Source: Bdellovibrionales bacterium RIFOXYA1_FULL_36_14
Lineage (GTDB): Bacteria > Bdellovibrionota > Bacteriovoracia > Bacteriovoracales > Bacteriovoracaceae
Assembly: GCA_001769975.1 (NCBI GenBank)
Contig: MEPW01000029.1
Location: forward strand, 1 to 34,959
Direction: 5' to 3'
DNA: 34,959 nucleotides
Shown in pieces: positions 1-8,206 of the stretch (positions are counted from its first letter, which is position 1; each line of letters begins with the position of its first letter). The translations under genes and the position numbers were made by a program. The notes under the pieces are model-generated. The model was given only the letters and a program-made list of their open reading frames with translations. It made no database searches and was not told where the DNA came from.

Positions 1-26
1 CAACTTCAAAAAGATAAGGAGCAATC

Positions 27-836
27 ATGTCTGGTAAATTAAGTTTAGAACAGCTTTTAGAAGCAGGTGCGCACTTCGGTCATCAAACTCAAAAATGGAA
101 TCCTAAAATGAAGCCATATGTTTATGGTGAAAGAAATGGAATCTACATTATTGATTTACAAAAAACAGTTGATCAAGCAAGCAAGGCGTATGAATTTCTT
201 AAAAAGACGGCATCGTCGGGAAAATCTATTTTATTTGTAGGTACTAAAAGACAAGCCTCAGAGACTATGAAAAAAGCAGCTGAAAAATGTGGCGCGTTTT
301 ACGTGACTCATCGTTGGTTGGGTGGAATGTTAACAAATTACAAAACTATCTCTCTTTCAATTGATAAGCTTCGTAAAGTTGAAAAAATGAAAGAGACAGG
401 TGACTTTAATCTTTTAACTAAAAAAGAAAGATCAAAAATAGATAAAGACGTTATCAAACTTGAAAGAAACCTTGGTGGTATCAAAAACATGAGAAAGGTT
501 CCAGGTGCTATCTTTATTATTGATCCAGATTGTGAAAGAATTGCGGTTAAAGAAGCTAATAATTTAAAAATTCCAGTTGTCGCTATTACTGATACTAATT
601 GTGATCCAACTGGGATTGATTACGTAGTACCTGGTAATGATGATGCCATTAAATCTATAACTCTTTTTGCAGATTTTTTTTCAGAGTCAGTAGTAGAGGG
701 ATCAAGAGGTATTAAACGTGATAAGACATCTGATGAATTCCTAAAGGACTCTTCATTAGAGAGCGAAATTATATCAAAATATGAAAATGATATTGATCTA
801 AAAATTGTTGACGAAGAAGAAGTTGAAGAATTATAG
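27..836 (+). CDS. rpsB: 30S ribosomal protein S2
   Basis: Small-subunit ribosomal protein S2, which binds late in 30S assembly near the head-body junction and helps recruit S1. The 269-residue product opens with the typical S2 N-terminus (LLEAGAHFGHQT near residue 10) and contains the conserved THRWLGGMLTN and PGAIFIIDP segments. Length is in the usual 230-270 range, with an acidic tail rich in Glu. AAGGAG lies about 5 bases before the ATG, so this start is firm. tsf follows 32 bases downstream, the near-universal rpsB-tsf pair. Only 26 bases of leader are in the window, so the promoter and any S2 autoregulatory leader cannot be seen. Confidence 0.98.
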   Translation: MSGKLSLEQLLEAGAHFGHQTQKWNPKMKPYVYGERNGIYIIDLQKTVDQASKAYEFLKKTASSGKSILFVGTKRQASETMKKAAEKCGAFYVTHRWLGGMLTNYKTISLSIDKLRKVEKMKETGDFNLLTKKERSKIDKDVIKLERNLGGIKNMRKVPGAIFIIDPDCERIAVKEANNLKIPVVAITDTNCDPTGIDYVVPGNDDAIKSITLFADFFSESVVEGSRGIKRDKTSDEFLKDSSLESEIISKYENDIDLKIVDEEEVEEL

Positions 837-868
837 AAATAGAACTATCTAGCGAAAAGGATGAAGAT

Positions 869-1516
869 ATGAGTTTTACTGCAAACGATGTTAAAGATTT
901 AAGAGAGAAAACTGGTGCCGGTATGATGGATTGTAAGAAAGCCTTAGTAGAATGCAAGGGCAATATGGATGATGCTGTTGATTATCTACGAAAGAAAGGT
1001 TTAGCAGCGGCACAAAAAAAGCAAGGTCGAATTGCAGCAGAGGGTATTATTGGATCTTATATTCATATGAATAGCAAGATTGGAGTAATCGTTGAAGTCA
1101 ATTGTGAAACTGACTTTGTTGCTAAAAATCCTGAGTTTCAAAACTTTGCCCACGATGTAGCAATGCATATTGCTGCAGCTGATCCAAAATTTGTTAGAGA
1201 TGATGAAATGGATGCAAATTTTAAAAACAAAGAAGCAGAAATTTATGCAGCTCAATTAAAAGAACAAGGTAAACCTGATAAAATGATTCCTAAAATTGTT
1301 GAAGGAAAATTAAGCAAACTAGCTGAAGAGGTTTGTCTTTATAATCAGAAATTTGTTAAAAACCCTGACAAAACAGTTAATGATTTAATTAACGAACTTA
1401 CATTAAAAATTGGTGAGAAGATTTCTGTTAGAAGATTTTATAAATTCGTTGTGGGAGAAGGGATGAAGAAGAGAGAGGATAATTTAGCAGCAGAAATAGC
1501 TGCAATGACAAAATAA
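869..1516 (+). CDS. tsf: Elongation factor Ts
   Basis: EF-Ts, the nucleotide-exchange factor that releases GDP from EF-Tu in the cytoplasm. The N-terminal UBA-like domain is clear (LREKTGAGMMDCKKAL, residues about 10-25), and the core carries the EVNCETDFVAKN segment whose Asp-Phe pair inserts into EF-Tu. At 215 residues it is the short form: the E. coli protein is about 283 residues, and the missing part corresponds to a reduced C-terminal dimerisation region, which is common outside gammaproteobacteria. An AAAAGG Shine-Dalgarno lies upstream. The gene is followed at once by a strong hairpin terminator, so rpsB-tsf is probably its own transcription unit. Confidence 0.98.
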   Translation: MSFTANDVKDLREKTGAGMMDCKKALVECKGNMDDAVDYLRKKGLAAAQKKQGRIAAEGIIGSYIHMNSKIGVIVEVNCETDFVAKNPEFQNFAHDVAMHIAAADPKFVRDDEMDANFKNKEAEIYAAQLKEQGKPDKMIPKIVEGKLSKLAEEVCLYNQKFVKNPDKTVNDLINELTLKIGEKISVRRFYKFVVGEGMKKREDNLAAEIAAMTK

Positions 1517-1528
1517 TTAAAAACCCTG

Positions 1529-1554
1529 AAGGGACTTTATAGTCCCTTTTTTTT
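1529..1554 (+). terminator. Rho-independent terminator after tsf
   Basis: Perfect 8-bp stem AAGGGACT/AGTCCCTT with a TTAT loop, followed directly by a run of T. It separates rpsB-tsf from pyrH, whose ribosome-binding site begins only about 6 bases later, so some read-through into pyrH is likely. Confidence 0.9.
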
Positions 1555-1569
1555 CGTCTGGAGATCTAA

Positions 1570-2280
1570 ATGAAATATAAAAGAATATTATTAAAATTGT
1601 CCGGAGAAGCTTTAGCGGGGGAAGATCGTTTTGGAATAAACCCAGATATGCTTAAATTATTTACTAGAGAAATCAAAACTTTATATAACATGGGTGTTGA
1701 AATCGCGATTGTTATTGGAGGAGGAAATATTCATAGAGGAATGGCCGGTTCAAAAGCTTCTGGTATGGATAGAACGACTTCAGATCATATGGGAATGCTT
1801 GGAACAATTATTAATTCACTCGCTCTACAAGATAGTTTAGAAAGAGAAAATATATATACGCGAGTAATGTCTGCAATTCAAATTAGTCGAATTGCAGAAC
1901 CATACATCAGAAGAAGGGCTATTAGACATTTAGAAAAACGTAGGGTTATTATTTTTGCTGCAGGTACTGGAAATCCCTATTTTACAACAGATACTGCTGC
2001 AGCACTTCGGGCCAATGAAATTGATGCTGAAATTATTATGAAAGCTACTAAGGTGGATGGTGTCTATGACAAAGATCCAATGATTCATAAAGATGCAGTT
2101 AAATACGATACCCTAAGTTATATCGATGTTTTAAAGAATAAACTTAAGGTTATGGACTCTACCGCAGTAAGCCTTTGCATGGATAACGATATTGAAATAT
2201 TGGTTTTTAACGTCTTTCAGGCTAATAATATGCAAAGAGCCGTAATGGGTGAGAAAATTGGTACTTTGGTGACCAAGTAG
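1570..2280 (+). CDS. pyrH: Uridylate kinase (UMP kinase)
   Basis: Bacterial UMP kinase, converting UMP and ATP to UDP and ADP in pyrimidine nucleotide synthesis; an amino-acid-kinase-fold hexamer in the cytoplasm. The 236-residue length is standard. Visible motifs are LLKLSGEAL at residues 7-15, the GGGNIHRG phosphate-binding loop at 50-57, the DHMGMLGT segment near 73-80, and [17 protein letters not shown] in the C-terminal half. GGAG lies 7 bases before the ATG. It sits between the tsf terminator and frr, its usual place. Confidence 0.98.
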   Translation: MKYKRILLKLSGEALAGEDRFGINPDMLKLFTREIKTLYNMGVEIAIVIGGGNIHRGMAGSKASGMDRTTSDHMGMLGTIINSLALQDSLERENIYTRVMSAIQISRIAEPYIRRRAIRHLEKRRVIIFAAGTGNPYFTTDTAAALRANEIDAEIIMKATKVDGVYDKDPMIHKDAVKYDTLSYIDVLKNKLKVMDSTAVSLCMDNDIEILVFNVFQANNMQRAVMGEKIGTLVTK

Positions 2281-2341
2281 ACTTGAAAAAACATATTATC
2301 TTTAGGATAATTGTGGAAGTTTGTTATGAAGGAGTATTTGA

Positions 2342-2899
2342 ATGTGGAATAAAATGAAGAATAGTGTAAATGCCTCTATGGAAAAAACCATAGATTCCCT
2401 TAAGCATCAACTCACAAGAATTAGAACAGGAAGGGCATCGGACTCCGTTCTCGATGGAATAACTGTGGATTACTATGGGATGTCTTCCCCAATTAAACAA
2501 GTGGGACAAGTGAGCATTCCTGAAGCCAGATTATTACAAATTCAGCCTTACGACAAAACCATGATTCCTGCTATTGAAAAGTCTATATTAGCAGCTAATA
2601 TTGGAGTAACGCCATCCAATGATGGTAACTTGATTCGCGTTCCATTCCCGGCATTAACCGAAGAAAAGCGAAAGCAACAGGTAAAGGAAGTTAAAAAAGT
2701 TGCTGAGGAAGCTAAAGTGGCAGTTAGAAATGTAAGGCGAGATCAAAATGAATTGGTAAAAAAAGCTGAAAAAGACAAAACAATATCAGAGGACGAATCA
2801 AAAAAAGTTCAAAAAGAAATTCAAGACGTAACTGATAAGTACATCAAAATTATTGATGAAGTTATAAAACTAAAAGAACAAGAGATCATGACGATTTGA
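2342..2899 (+). CDS. frr: Ribosome recycling factor
   Basis: RRF, which with EF-G splits the post-termination ribosome. The 185-residue length matches the family exactly. Conserved features are the N-terminal helix with LTRIRTGRAS (about residues 23-32), the YYG segment of domain II, the NDGNLIRVPFPALTEEKRK stretch, and a long charged C-terminal helix ending in EVIKLKEQEIM. GAAGGAG lies about 9 bases before the ATG. The last base of its TGA is the first base of the uppS ATG, indicating translational coupling. Confidence 0.98.
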   Translation: MWNKMKNSVNASMEKTIDSLKHQLTRIRTGRASDSVLDGITVDYYGMSSPIKQVGQVSIPEARLLQIQPYDKTMIPAIEKSILAANIGVTPSNDGNLIRVPFPALTEEKRKQQVKEVKKVAEEAKVAVRNVRRDQNELVKKAEKDKTISEDESKKVQKEIQDVTDKYIKIIDEVIKLKEQEIMTI

Positions 2900-3684
2900 T
2901 GATCACCAACTCAGTAAAAAACTCTGCACCGTCGTTTCATGCGGCAATTATTATGGATGGTAATGGCCGATGGGCTAAAGAAAGAGGGCATCCACGCTTT
3001 TGGGGGCATATTCGAGGAGCTGCGGTTGCTAGCAAAATTATCGAAGAAGCAGTCAATTTAAAATTAAAAGCCATAACTTTGTTTTCTTTTTCTACGGAAA
3101 ATTGGTCAAGGCCAGAAATCGAAATAAGAGTTTTGTTTAAACTCCTGGGGAAATTTATTTTAAAGGAAAAAAAAAGGGCTTTGGATAAAAAAATTAAATT
3201 TAGAGTTATCGGTGATCTAACAGGTCTGCCGTTGGAAACGGTAAAAATTATTCGTGAAATGGAAGATCTGACCAAAGATTTTGGTGGGTTAAAACTTACT
3301 TTAGCATTTGGATATGGTGGTAGGGCAGAAATTTTATCCGCGGTTAATTTACACATAAAAAATAATCCGGGTCAGGAAATGGACTTGGAGAAGCTTGAGA
3401 AAAATTTTTTTGCTCCTGATCTTGGTGATGTTGATTTTCTTATAAGAACAGGAGGAGATCATCGAGTTTCTAATTTTCTACTTTGGCAATTAGCTTACGC
3501 AGAATTATTTTTTTTGGATACCAAATGGCCAGAATTTGCGCCAAGTAACCTGAGAAATGTTTATAATCAATTTTTAAAGCGAGAACGAAGATTTGGGTTT
3601 ATAGATGCAACTAGTGAGCTAAAAAAGGTTTCACAATTGGCGGTCGAAAATAAGACGATACTAGGAACTAAAAATGGTAAGTGA
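2899..3684 (+). CDS. uppS: Isoprenyl transferase (undecaprenyl diphosphate synthase)
   Basis: Cis-prenyltransferase that extends farnesyl diphosphate with isopentenyl diphosphate to make the C55 lipid carrier for peptidoglycan and LPS. The product is 261 residues. It carries the catalytic MDGNGRWA motif (Asp20), SFSTENWSRP, and the C-terminal RTGGDHRVSNFLLWQ substrate-binding motif. The ATG overlaps the frr stop as TGATG; a TTG codon three bases earlier is possible, but the ATG is preferred. cdsA starts inside the last codons of this gene, continuing the coupled operon. Confidence 0.96.
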   Translation: MITNSVKNSAPSFHAAIIMDGNGRWAKERGHPRFWGHIRGAAVASKIIEEAVNLKLKAITLFSFSTENWSRPEIEIRVLFKLLGKFILKEKKRALDKKIKFRVIGDLTGLPLETVKIIREMEDLTKDFGGLKLTLAFGYGGRAEILSAVNLHIKNNPGQEMDLEKLEKNFFAPDLGDVDFLIRTGGDHRVSNFLLWQLAYAELFFLDTKWPEFAPSNLRNVYNQFLKRERRFGFIDATSELKKVSQLAVENKTILGTKNGK

Positions 3685-4591
3685 AATGTCTAATACAACA
3701 AAAAGAATTTTAGCTGCAGTGATTCTCCTGTCGATATTGCTTTTTGTTTTTTTCTTAGGACAAAACGTTTTTATATTTTTTTTAATACTGATTGGACTTT
3801 TTTTAATCGATGAAACAGTCGTTAATATATTTAAATGTAAACGACATTCAGTTACTTACTTTTTTAACGTATTTTTTTACTTATTATCTACAAATATCGT
3901 CTTGCATTCCTATTATGTTCCATATAATTTGTTTTATATTGAATATTTGAACTCGGACATTTGGTGGCCTGCTTTAAAATCTAACTTTCTTTTGGAAAGT
4001 ATTTTCTATGGAATTGTGACGACTGCAATTGTGGTTAATTTCTTGGCGTTGATTTACCTTTTTTTTGAACCAATAGGCGATTTATTTGTCGTAAACTGGC
4101 TTAAAAAAATAAAAATATTTTGGGGATTTTATTTTTTTTTGAATATTGTACTGTTTATTTTTTTGGTAATTTTAGCAAGAGAGACTTGGATTCATAGCTT
4201 AGCTCTCCTTTTTATCTTATGTTTCGGGACCGATACAGGGGCATGGTTTTTTGGTAAAAGATTTGGAAAAAACAAATTGTGGCCGTCAGTAAGCCCCAAC
4301 AAAACTATTGAGGGTTTAATAGGCGGAGTTTTTTTATCAGGTGTTTTGGCAACCATTTATTATGTATGTTTTTTTGAATTTACTACACTGATATTTGTGG
4401 CACTTTTTCCATTATTGGGTGCAGTGTCGCATTTAGGTGATTTATTTCAATCAAAAATAAAGAGGCAGTGTGGTGTAAAAAATAGTTCTTCGTTGATTCC
4501 TGGCCATGGTGGAGTGTATGATAGGTTGGACAGTGTTTTATTTCTCACCCCTTTTTATTTAGTGGTTATATTTTACCACAGCATTTTTTAA
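3674..4591 (+). CDS. cdsA: Phosphatidate cytidylyltransferase
   Basis: Integral membrane CDP-diacylglycerol synthase, which makes the precursor of all phospholipids from CTP and phosphatidate. The 305-residue protein has multiple very hydrophobic segments. The family signature lies at the C-terminus: PSVSPNKTIEGLIGG, then LGDLFQSKIKR, then SLIPGHGGVYDRLDS. In the signature, the usual Lys-Asp pair reads Lys-Asn (GVKN), an unusual change at a conserved acidic position. AGGA 7 bases upstream supports the ATG at 3674, which overlaps uppS by 11 bases; an ATG at 3686 is an alternative. pssA downstream uses its product. Confidence 0.93.
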   Translation: MVSEMSNTTKRILAAVILLSILLFVFFLGQNVFIFFLILIGLFLIDETVVNIFKCKRHSVTYFFNVFFYLLSTNIVLHSYYVPYNLFYIEYLNSDIWWPALKSNFLLESIFYGIVTTAIVVNFLALIYLFFEPIGDLFVVNWLKKIKIFWGFYFFLNIVLFIFLVILARETWIHSLALLFILCFGTDTGAWFFGKRFGKNKLWPSVSPNKTIEGLIGGVFLSGVLATIYYVCFFEFTTLIFVALFPLLGAVSHLGDLFQSKIKRQCGVKNSSSLIPGHGGVYDRLDSVLFLTPFYLVVIFYHSIF

Positions 4592-4599
4592 GGACGTTT

Positions 4600-6177
4600 A
4601 TGTTTAATTACCTTCAAGCGATTATTATTTTTATTTTATTTTTAGGTCCCTTGATTTTTTTTCATGAACTAGGACATTTTTTAGTCGCAAGATTATTCGG
4701 TGTGAGAGTAGAGGTTTTTTCGTTGGGTTTTGGACCTAAATTGTTAAAATTCAAGAAGGGATTTACAGAATATGCCATATCGTTAATTCCTTTGGGTGGG
4801 TATGTAAAAATGTTTGGTGATGATCCATTGAACAAGGAAGGTATAAGGGAAGAGGATAAAAAATATAGTTTTGTTTATCAAGGTAAACTTGCTAGGTTTT
4901 GGATAATTTTTGGAGGACCGCTTGCCAATTTTTTATTGGCCTATTTTATTTTTGTTTCCTTGTTATTGGTAGGAGAGCGGTTACCAGAAATTAGATTTGG
5001 TATGGTAACTGAGGAGTCTCAATTTTATACTTACGGGATTAGATCGGGTGATATCCTAAGAAAAATAAATGGCAAGGAAGTTGTGAGCCCTTCTGACATG
5101 ATGCTTGAGGGAAAAAATAAGATTGAAACTATTACCGTTGAACGGTTGATAGAAACTAAAGTTTTGCCAATCAATATCCAAGCAGAAACTTTTTTTAGTG
5201 AATTTGGTCAGTATTCACCAGTACTAAGGAAGCCTATTTTGCTTGATAAAAGTGGCAAATCTTACGTGTTAAGTTTGCATGAAAAAGAAGTTAATTGGAA
5301 GATATCTTTGGAAGCCGTAGCGCAAAACTTCACTCATTATGATTTTTATATTTTCCCAATTGAAAAGTTTGACGAAAATGAGTCAAATATTAAACTCGGT
5401 TCAGAATATAAAAAGTTACCCATAACCTGGACTAACTCTCAGAATTTTTTTGAGCTTTTATCCAACGCTGGCTATAAAGCAATGGATTTAAGAATAAAGA
5501 ATATTATGATGAATAGTCCTGCCGATATAGCGGGTTTTAAAGCGGGTGATGTATTGGTTTCGGTTAACGGTGAGCAATTATACTCATTTGAACATCTAAA
5601 ACTTAAACTACAAACGATTGAGAATTCAAAACCGTTATTGTTGGCAGTTTGGCGTAACGAAGAATTAATAACGAAGTCAATCAAGCCGGAAATTGTGAAA
5701 GCTGACGGCAAAGAAAGTAAAAGAATTGGGGTTGAAAGTAATATGCAAATCCTTTCTGCCAATTATATTTTCACAAAACCCAGTAGTGTTATCGAGGCAC
5801 TCCAAAGAGCTTTTTCTAAAACCATTGGTAGCATTACAGCTGTGACAGATGGTTTTAAGAAATTGGTGACAAAGGAGGTTTCTCTAAAAAGTGTCGGAGG
5901 ACCTATCGCTATTGCTCAAGCAGCTACAGAGTCATTTAATACGTCTTTATCCTATTTTTTTCAAATAATGGCATTAATCTCGGTTAATCTTGGTGTAATT
6001 AACCTCTTTCCGATTCCTATTTTGGATGGGGGACATCTTATGTTTATTTTTATAGAGATTTTTAATCGAGGACCAGTATCGAGAAGAAAATTGGAAATTG
6101 CTCAGCAGTTTGGATTATCTTTTTTGTTGTTATTAATGGTCTTAGCGCTATTTAACGATTTTTCCAGAATTTTTTAA
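4600..6177 (+). CDS. rseP: Site-2 protease RseP family zinc metalloprotease
   Basis: Inner-membrane zinc protease that performs regulated intramembrane cleavage, in relatives of anti-sigma factors and signal-peptide remnants. The first membrane segment contains HELGH (residues 22-26), the zinc site. The last part contains NLFPIPILDGGH from residue 468, with the third zinc ligand at Asp476. Two PDZ-like regions are visible, around residue 150 (RSGDILRKINGKEV) and around 305 (SPADIAGFKAGDVLVSVNG). At 525 residues it is longer than the E. coli protein (about 450), the excess lying between the PDZ regions. It follows cdsA by 8 bases; dxr, often found here, is absent. Confidence 0.95.
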   Translation: MFNYLQAIIIFILFLGPLIFFHELGHFLVARLFGVRVEVFSLGFGPKLLKFKKGFTEYAISLIPLGGYVKMFGDDPLNKEGIREEDKKYSFVYQGKLARFWIIFGGPLANFLLAYFIFVSLLLVGERLPEIRFGMVTEESQFYTYGIRSGDILRKINGKEVVSPSDMMLEGKNKIETITVERLIETKVLPINIQAETFFSEFGQYSPVLRKPILLDKSGKSYVLSLHEKEVNWKISLEAVAQNFTHYDFYIFPIEKFDENESNIKLGSEYKKLPITWTNSQNFFELLSNAGYKAMDLRIKNIMMNSPADIAGFKAGDVLVSVNGEQLYSFEHLKLKLQTIENSKPLLLAVWRNEELITKSIKPEIVKADGKESKRIGVESNMQILSANYIFTKPSSVIEALQRAFSKTIGSITAVTDGFKKLVTKEVSLKSVGGPIAIAQAATESFNTSLSYFFQIMALISVNLGVINLFPIPILDGGHLMFIFIEIFNRGPVSRRKLEIAQQFGLSFLLLLMVLALFNDFSRIF

Positions 6178-6180
6178 AAG

Positions 6181-6801
6181 ATGACTTGGCTTTATACAGA
6201 TACTACTAATCACGTTGTTTTGGGAATTCTATCGGAAAAATTCGAATGGATTGAATATATAGAAATTTTTAATCAAAAAAGTACAGCGGATTTGCATTTT
6301 TTGATAAATGAAATACTTCAAAAGCATAAACTAAATTTTACAAAGCTGGACGGTTATCTTTTCGCCGCAGGGCCTGGTTCTTATACTGGAATGAGAGTCT
6401 CTGAAGGCATTGCTCAAGTCTTAGAGTGGCAAAACATCAATGTTTATTCTTTTTACCATTATGAAATACCGAAAATAATTGGTGATTCTTCCGGGGTATG
6501 GTTCTCAGAAGCCTTTAAGGGAGAGTATTTTTTATTTAATTGTGAAACAGATGAAATAGAGCTGGTGAGTAAGGAAATTTTTGTAAAACGCATTAATGAT
6601 TTAGAAATTAATGCATTTACTCATTTCAAAAATGACTATACGGATTCTTTAATAAAGTTCCCTTCAAAAGTAATCTTAACAGGCGAGAAGGTAAAAAGTA
6701 CTCCACAGAAAATATTTTCGCATATAGTTTCTCGGAAAAAACGCGTGGAACCCTTATATTACCGGAGCGAAGACAAAGAATTTATTCCGGCAAAAAAATG
6801 A
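6181..6801 (+). CDS. tsaB: tRNA threonylcarbamoyladenosine biosynthesis protein TsaB
   Basis: TsaB (YeaZ) pairs with TsaD and TsaE to attach threonylcarbamoyl to A37 of ANN-decoding tRNAs. It is an ASKHA-fold protein that is itself inactive. The 206-residue product begins with the expected strand and Asp (MTWLYTDTTN) and has GPGSYTGMRVSEGIAQ at about residues 64-79, the family hallmark. The second half is divergent. The ATG lies three bases after the rseP stop, so it belongs to the same operon. Confidence 0.9.
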   Translation: MTWLYTDTTNHVVLGILSEKFEWIEYIEIFNQKSTADLHFLINEILQKHKLNFTKLDGYLFAAGPGSYTGMRVSEGIAQVLEWQNINVYSFYHYEIPKIIGDSSGVWFSEAFKGEYFLFNCETDEIELVSKEIFVKRINDLEINAFTHFKNDYTDSLIKFPSKVILTGEKVKSTPQKIFSHIVSRKKRVEPLYYRSEDKEFIPAKK

Positions 6802-6831
6802 CTTTTTAGAGACCTGTTGATAATCTAGGGT

Positions 6832-7443
6832 ATGATAAATACTTACCTGCCTTGGAAATTTCATTTCCCATTTTTTATCTTATGCTTTCTATTTTTTGAG
6901 CTACTTGGAATCTACTTCGCTGGTATAATTGCTTTTGTATATTTAGCAATAGCATGGTTGTTTCGCACTGAAGAGATTTTGGAACAATATGACCTTAAAC
7001 CAGAAAATTTGGTAACTCCATTTGCTGGAAAAATTAAAAAAATTAGCTATGTAAAACATGTGTTTATTCCAGAAAATTATTTATGTCTTGAGCTCCGTTA
7101 TAACTTGATTAAAGGTTTAGGAATATATTTTCCGAAGACATTAGAAGTTTATGATATTGTGAAAAATGAAAATGAAGTATTTATCAATCTCAAAAGTGAT
7201 AACGATGAAAGCTTAATTATTCATTTTAAAAAAAATTTTTTTGGGTTTTTGCCGAAACTTTGGGTTTATCCCGGCGACCGAGGTAAAAGAGGGGTCACCA
7301 TGGGGTATTTTCCTTGGGGAGGAAAACTATTTTTTTATATTTCGGATAATTATATTTTAAATAGCAACGAAAATTGCTTATTATTAGGCGGTAGAACTAG
7401 CATCGCAACTCTACTAAAGGATAATGAAATTGAAAAAGCTTAA
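6832..7443 (+). CDS. Phosphatidylserine decarboxylase-like protein, catalytic serine missing
   Basis: The 203-residue protein resembles the short (archaeal/PSD-B type) phosphatidylserine decarboxylases: a hydrophobic hairpin near residues 10-43, then a VTPFAGKIKKISYV strand (61-74) matching the SPADGKV region, and a C-terminal block MGYFPWGGKLFFYI (157-170) ending in LLLGGRTSIATL. In active enzymes the block reads GxxxFGSR, whose Ser becomes the pyruvoyl cofactor after self-cleavage; here the aligned residues are W162-G163-G164-K165, with no Ser. It directly precedes and overlaps pssA, the usual psd-pssA arrangement, so homology is well supported. Decarboxylase activity is doubtful: it may be a degenerate or repurposed paralogue. 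Confidence 0.7.
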   Translation: MINTYLPWKFHFPFFILCFLFFELLGIYFAGIIAFVYLAIAWLFRTEEILEQYDLKPENLVTPFAGKIKKISYVKHVFIPENYLCLELRYNLIKGLGIYFPKTLEVYDIVKNENEVFINLKSDNDESLIIHFKKNFFGFLPKLWVYPGDRGKRGVTMGYFPWGGKLFFYISDNYILNSNENCLLLGGRTSIATLLKDNEIEKA

Positions 7444-8206
7444 GAAGTTTCACCATACAATAAATAAAAAAATTATTATCGATAAGAGAAAGTTTGCCTT
7501 TTTTCTCCCGAATGTTTTTACAGCTTTAAATTTAGCATGTGGTTTTTTAGTGATAATTCTTACCGTAAGTGAAAAATTTTATTATGCAGGCTTAACTCTT
7601 GTACTTGGGAGTGTTTTCGATATGGTGGATGGTCGCATAGCTAGATTAACGGGGACTCAAAGTAATTTTGGAGAACAATTTGATTCCATGAGCGATGTTG
7701 TAACTTTTGGAGTTGCCCCGAGCATAATGATTTATTATCGATTTTGCCAAGGATATGGTCGGTTAGGGTTAGTTGTAGCATTTCTTTTTTTATTATGTAG
7801 TGCTTTAAGACTTGCCAGGTTTAATGCCAACATTGATAGAGTTCACCCAAATTTTTTTCAAGGCCTTCCTACTCCAGTGGCTGCTTTGGCTCTAGGGGGG
7901 TATGTGCTTTTGTCTACTGAGTTGTTATTTATTAATGATATTTCGCTGGTAGCGATGGCTTACTCGGTTTTTTATTCATTTTTGATGATCTCCAACATAC
8001 CATTTTGTTCCTTTAAAAAATCCGAATGGATGAGAATGCATAAAAAAAGAGTTTTAATTATTATTTTTCTAATAATTGCAGTAACATTTATCTATGAGCA
8101 ATTTATGATTCCAGCTGTAATATTGATATACGTTACTAGCTCATTAATTTATTTTTTTACGCATCGAGGGGAGCTCAAGGATGTCTTTGATTGGGAAAAT
8201 GATTAA
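7424..8206 (+). CDS. pssA: CDP-diacylglycerol-serine O-phosphatidyltransferase
   Basis: Membrane CDP-alcohol phosphatidyltransferase that makes phosphatidylserine from CDP-diacylglycerol and serine. The class I signature D-G-x2-A-R-x8-G-x3-D-x3-D is complete, with Asp69, Gly70, Ala73, Arg74, Gly83, Asp87 and Asp91. The 260 residues include about 6-8 hydrophobic segments. The preceding LPNVFTALNLACGF is typical of PssA and argues against PgsA. The ATG overlaps the upstream Psd-like gene by 20 bases, with AAAGG as ribosome-binding site. The downstream barrel-like gene overlaps its 3' end by 26 bases, so the three are probably co-translated. Confidence 0.93.
   Translation: MKLKKLKKFHHTINKKIIIDKRKFAFFLPNVFTALNLACGFLVIILTVSEKFYYAGLTLVLGSVFDMVDGRIARLTGTQSNFGEQFDSMSDVVTFGVAPSIMIYYRFCQGYGRLGLVVAFLFLLCSALRLARFNANIDRVHPNFFQGLPTPVAALALGGYVLLSTELLFINDISLVAMAYSVFYSFLMISNIPFCSFKKSEWMRMHKKRVLIIIFLIIAVTFIYEQFMIPAVILIYVTSSLIYFFTHRGELKDVFDWEND

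Noticed and set aside
769-1255. Minus-strand open frames opposite rpsB and tsf
   Set aside because: Antisense to essential conserved genes, without domains or ribosome-binding sites.
2294-2310. Small hairpin TTATC/GATAA between pyrH and frr
   Set aside because: Short AT-only stem with no T run after it; not a terminator and too weak to call regulatory.
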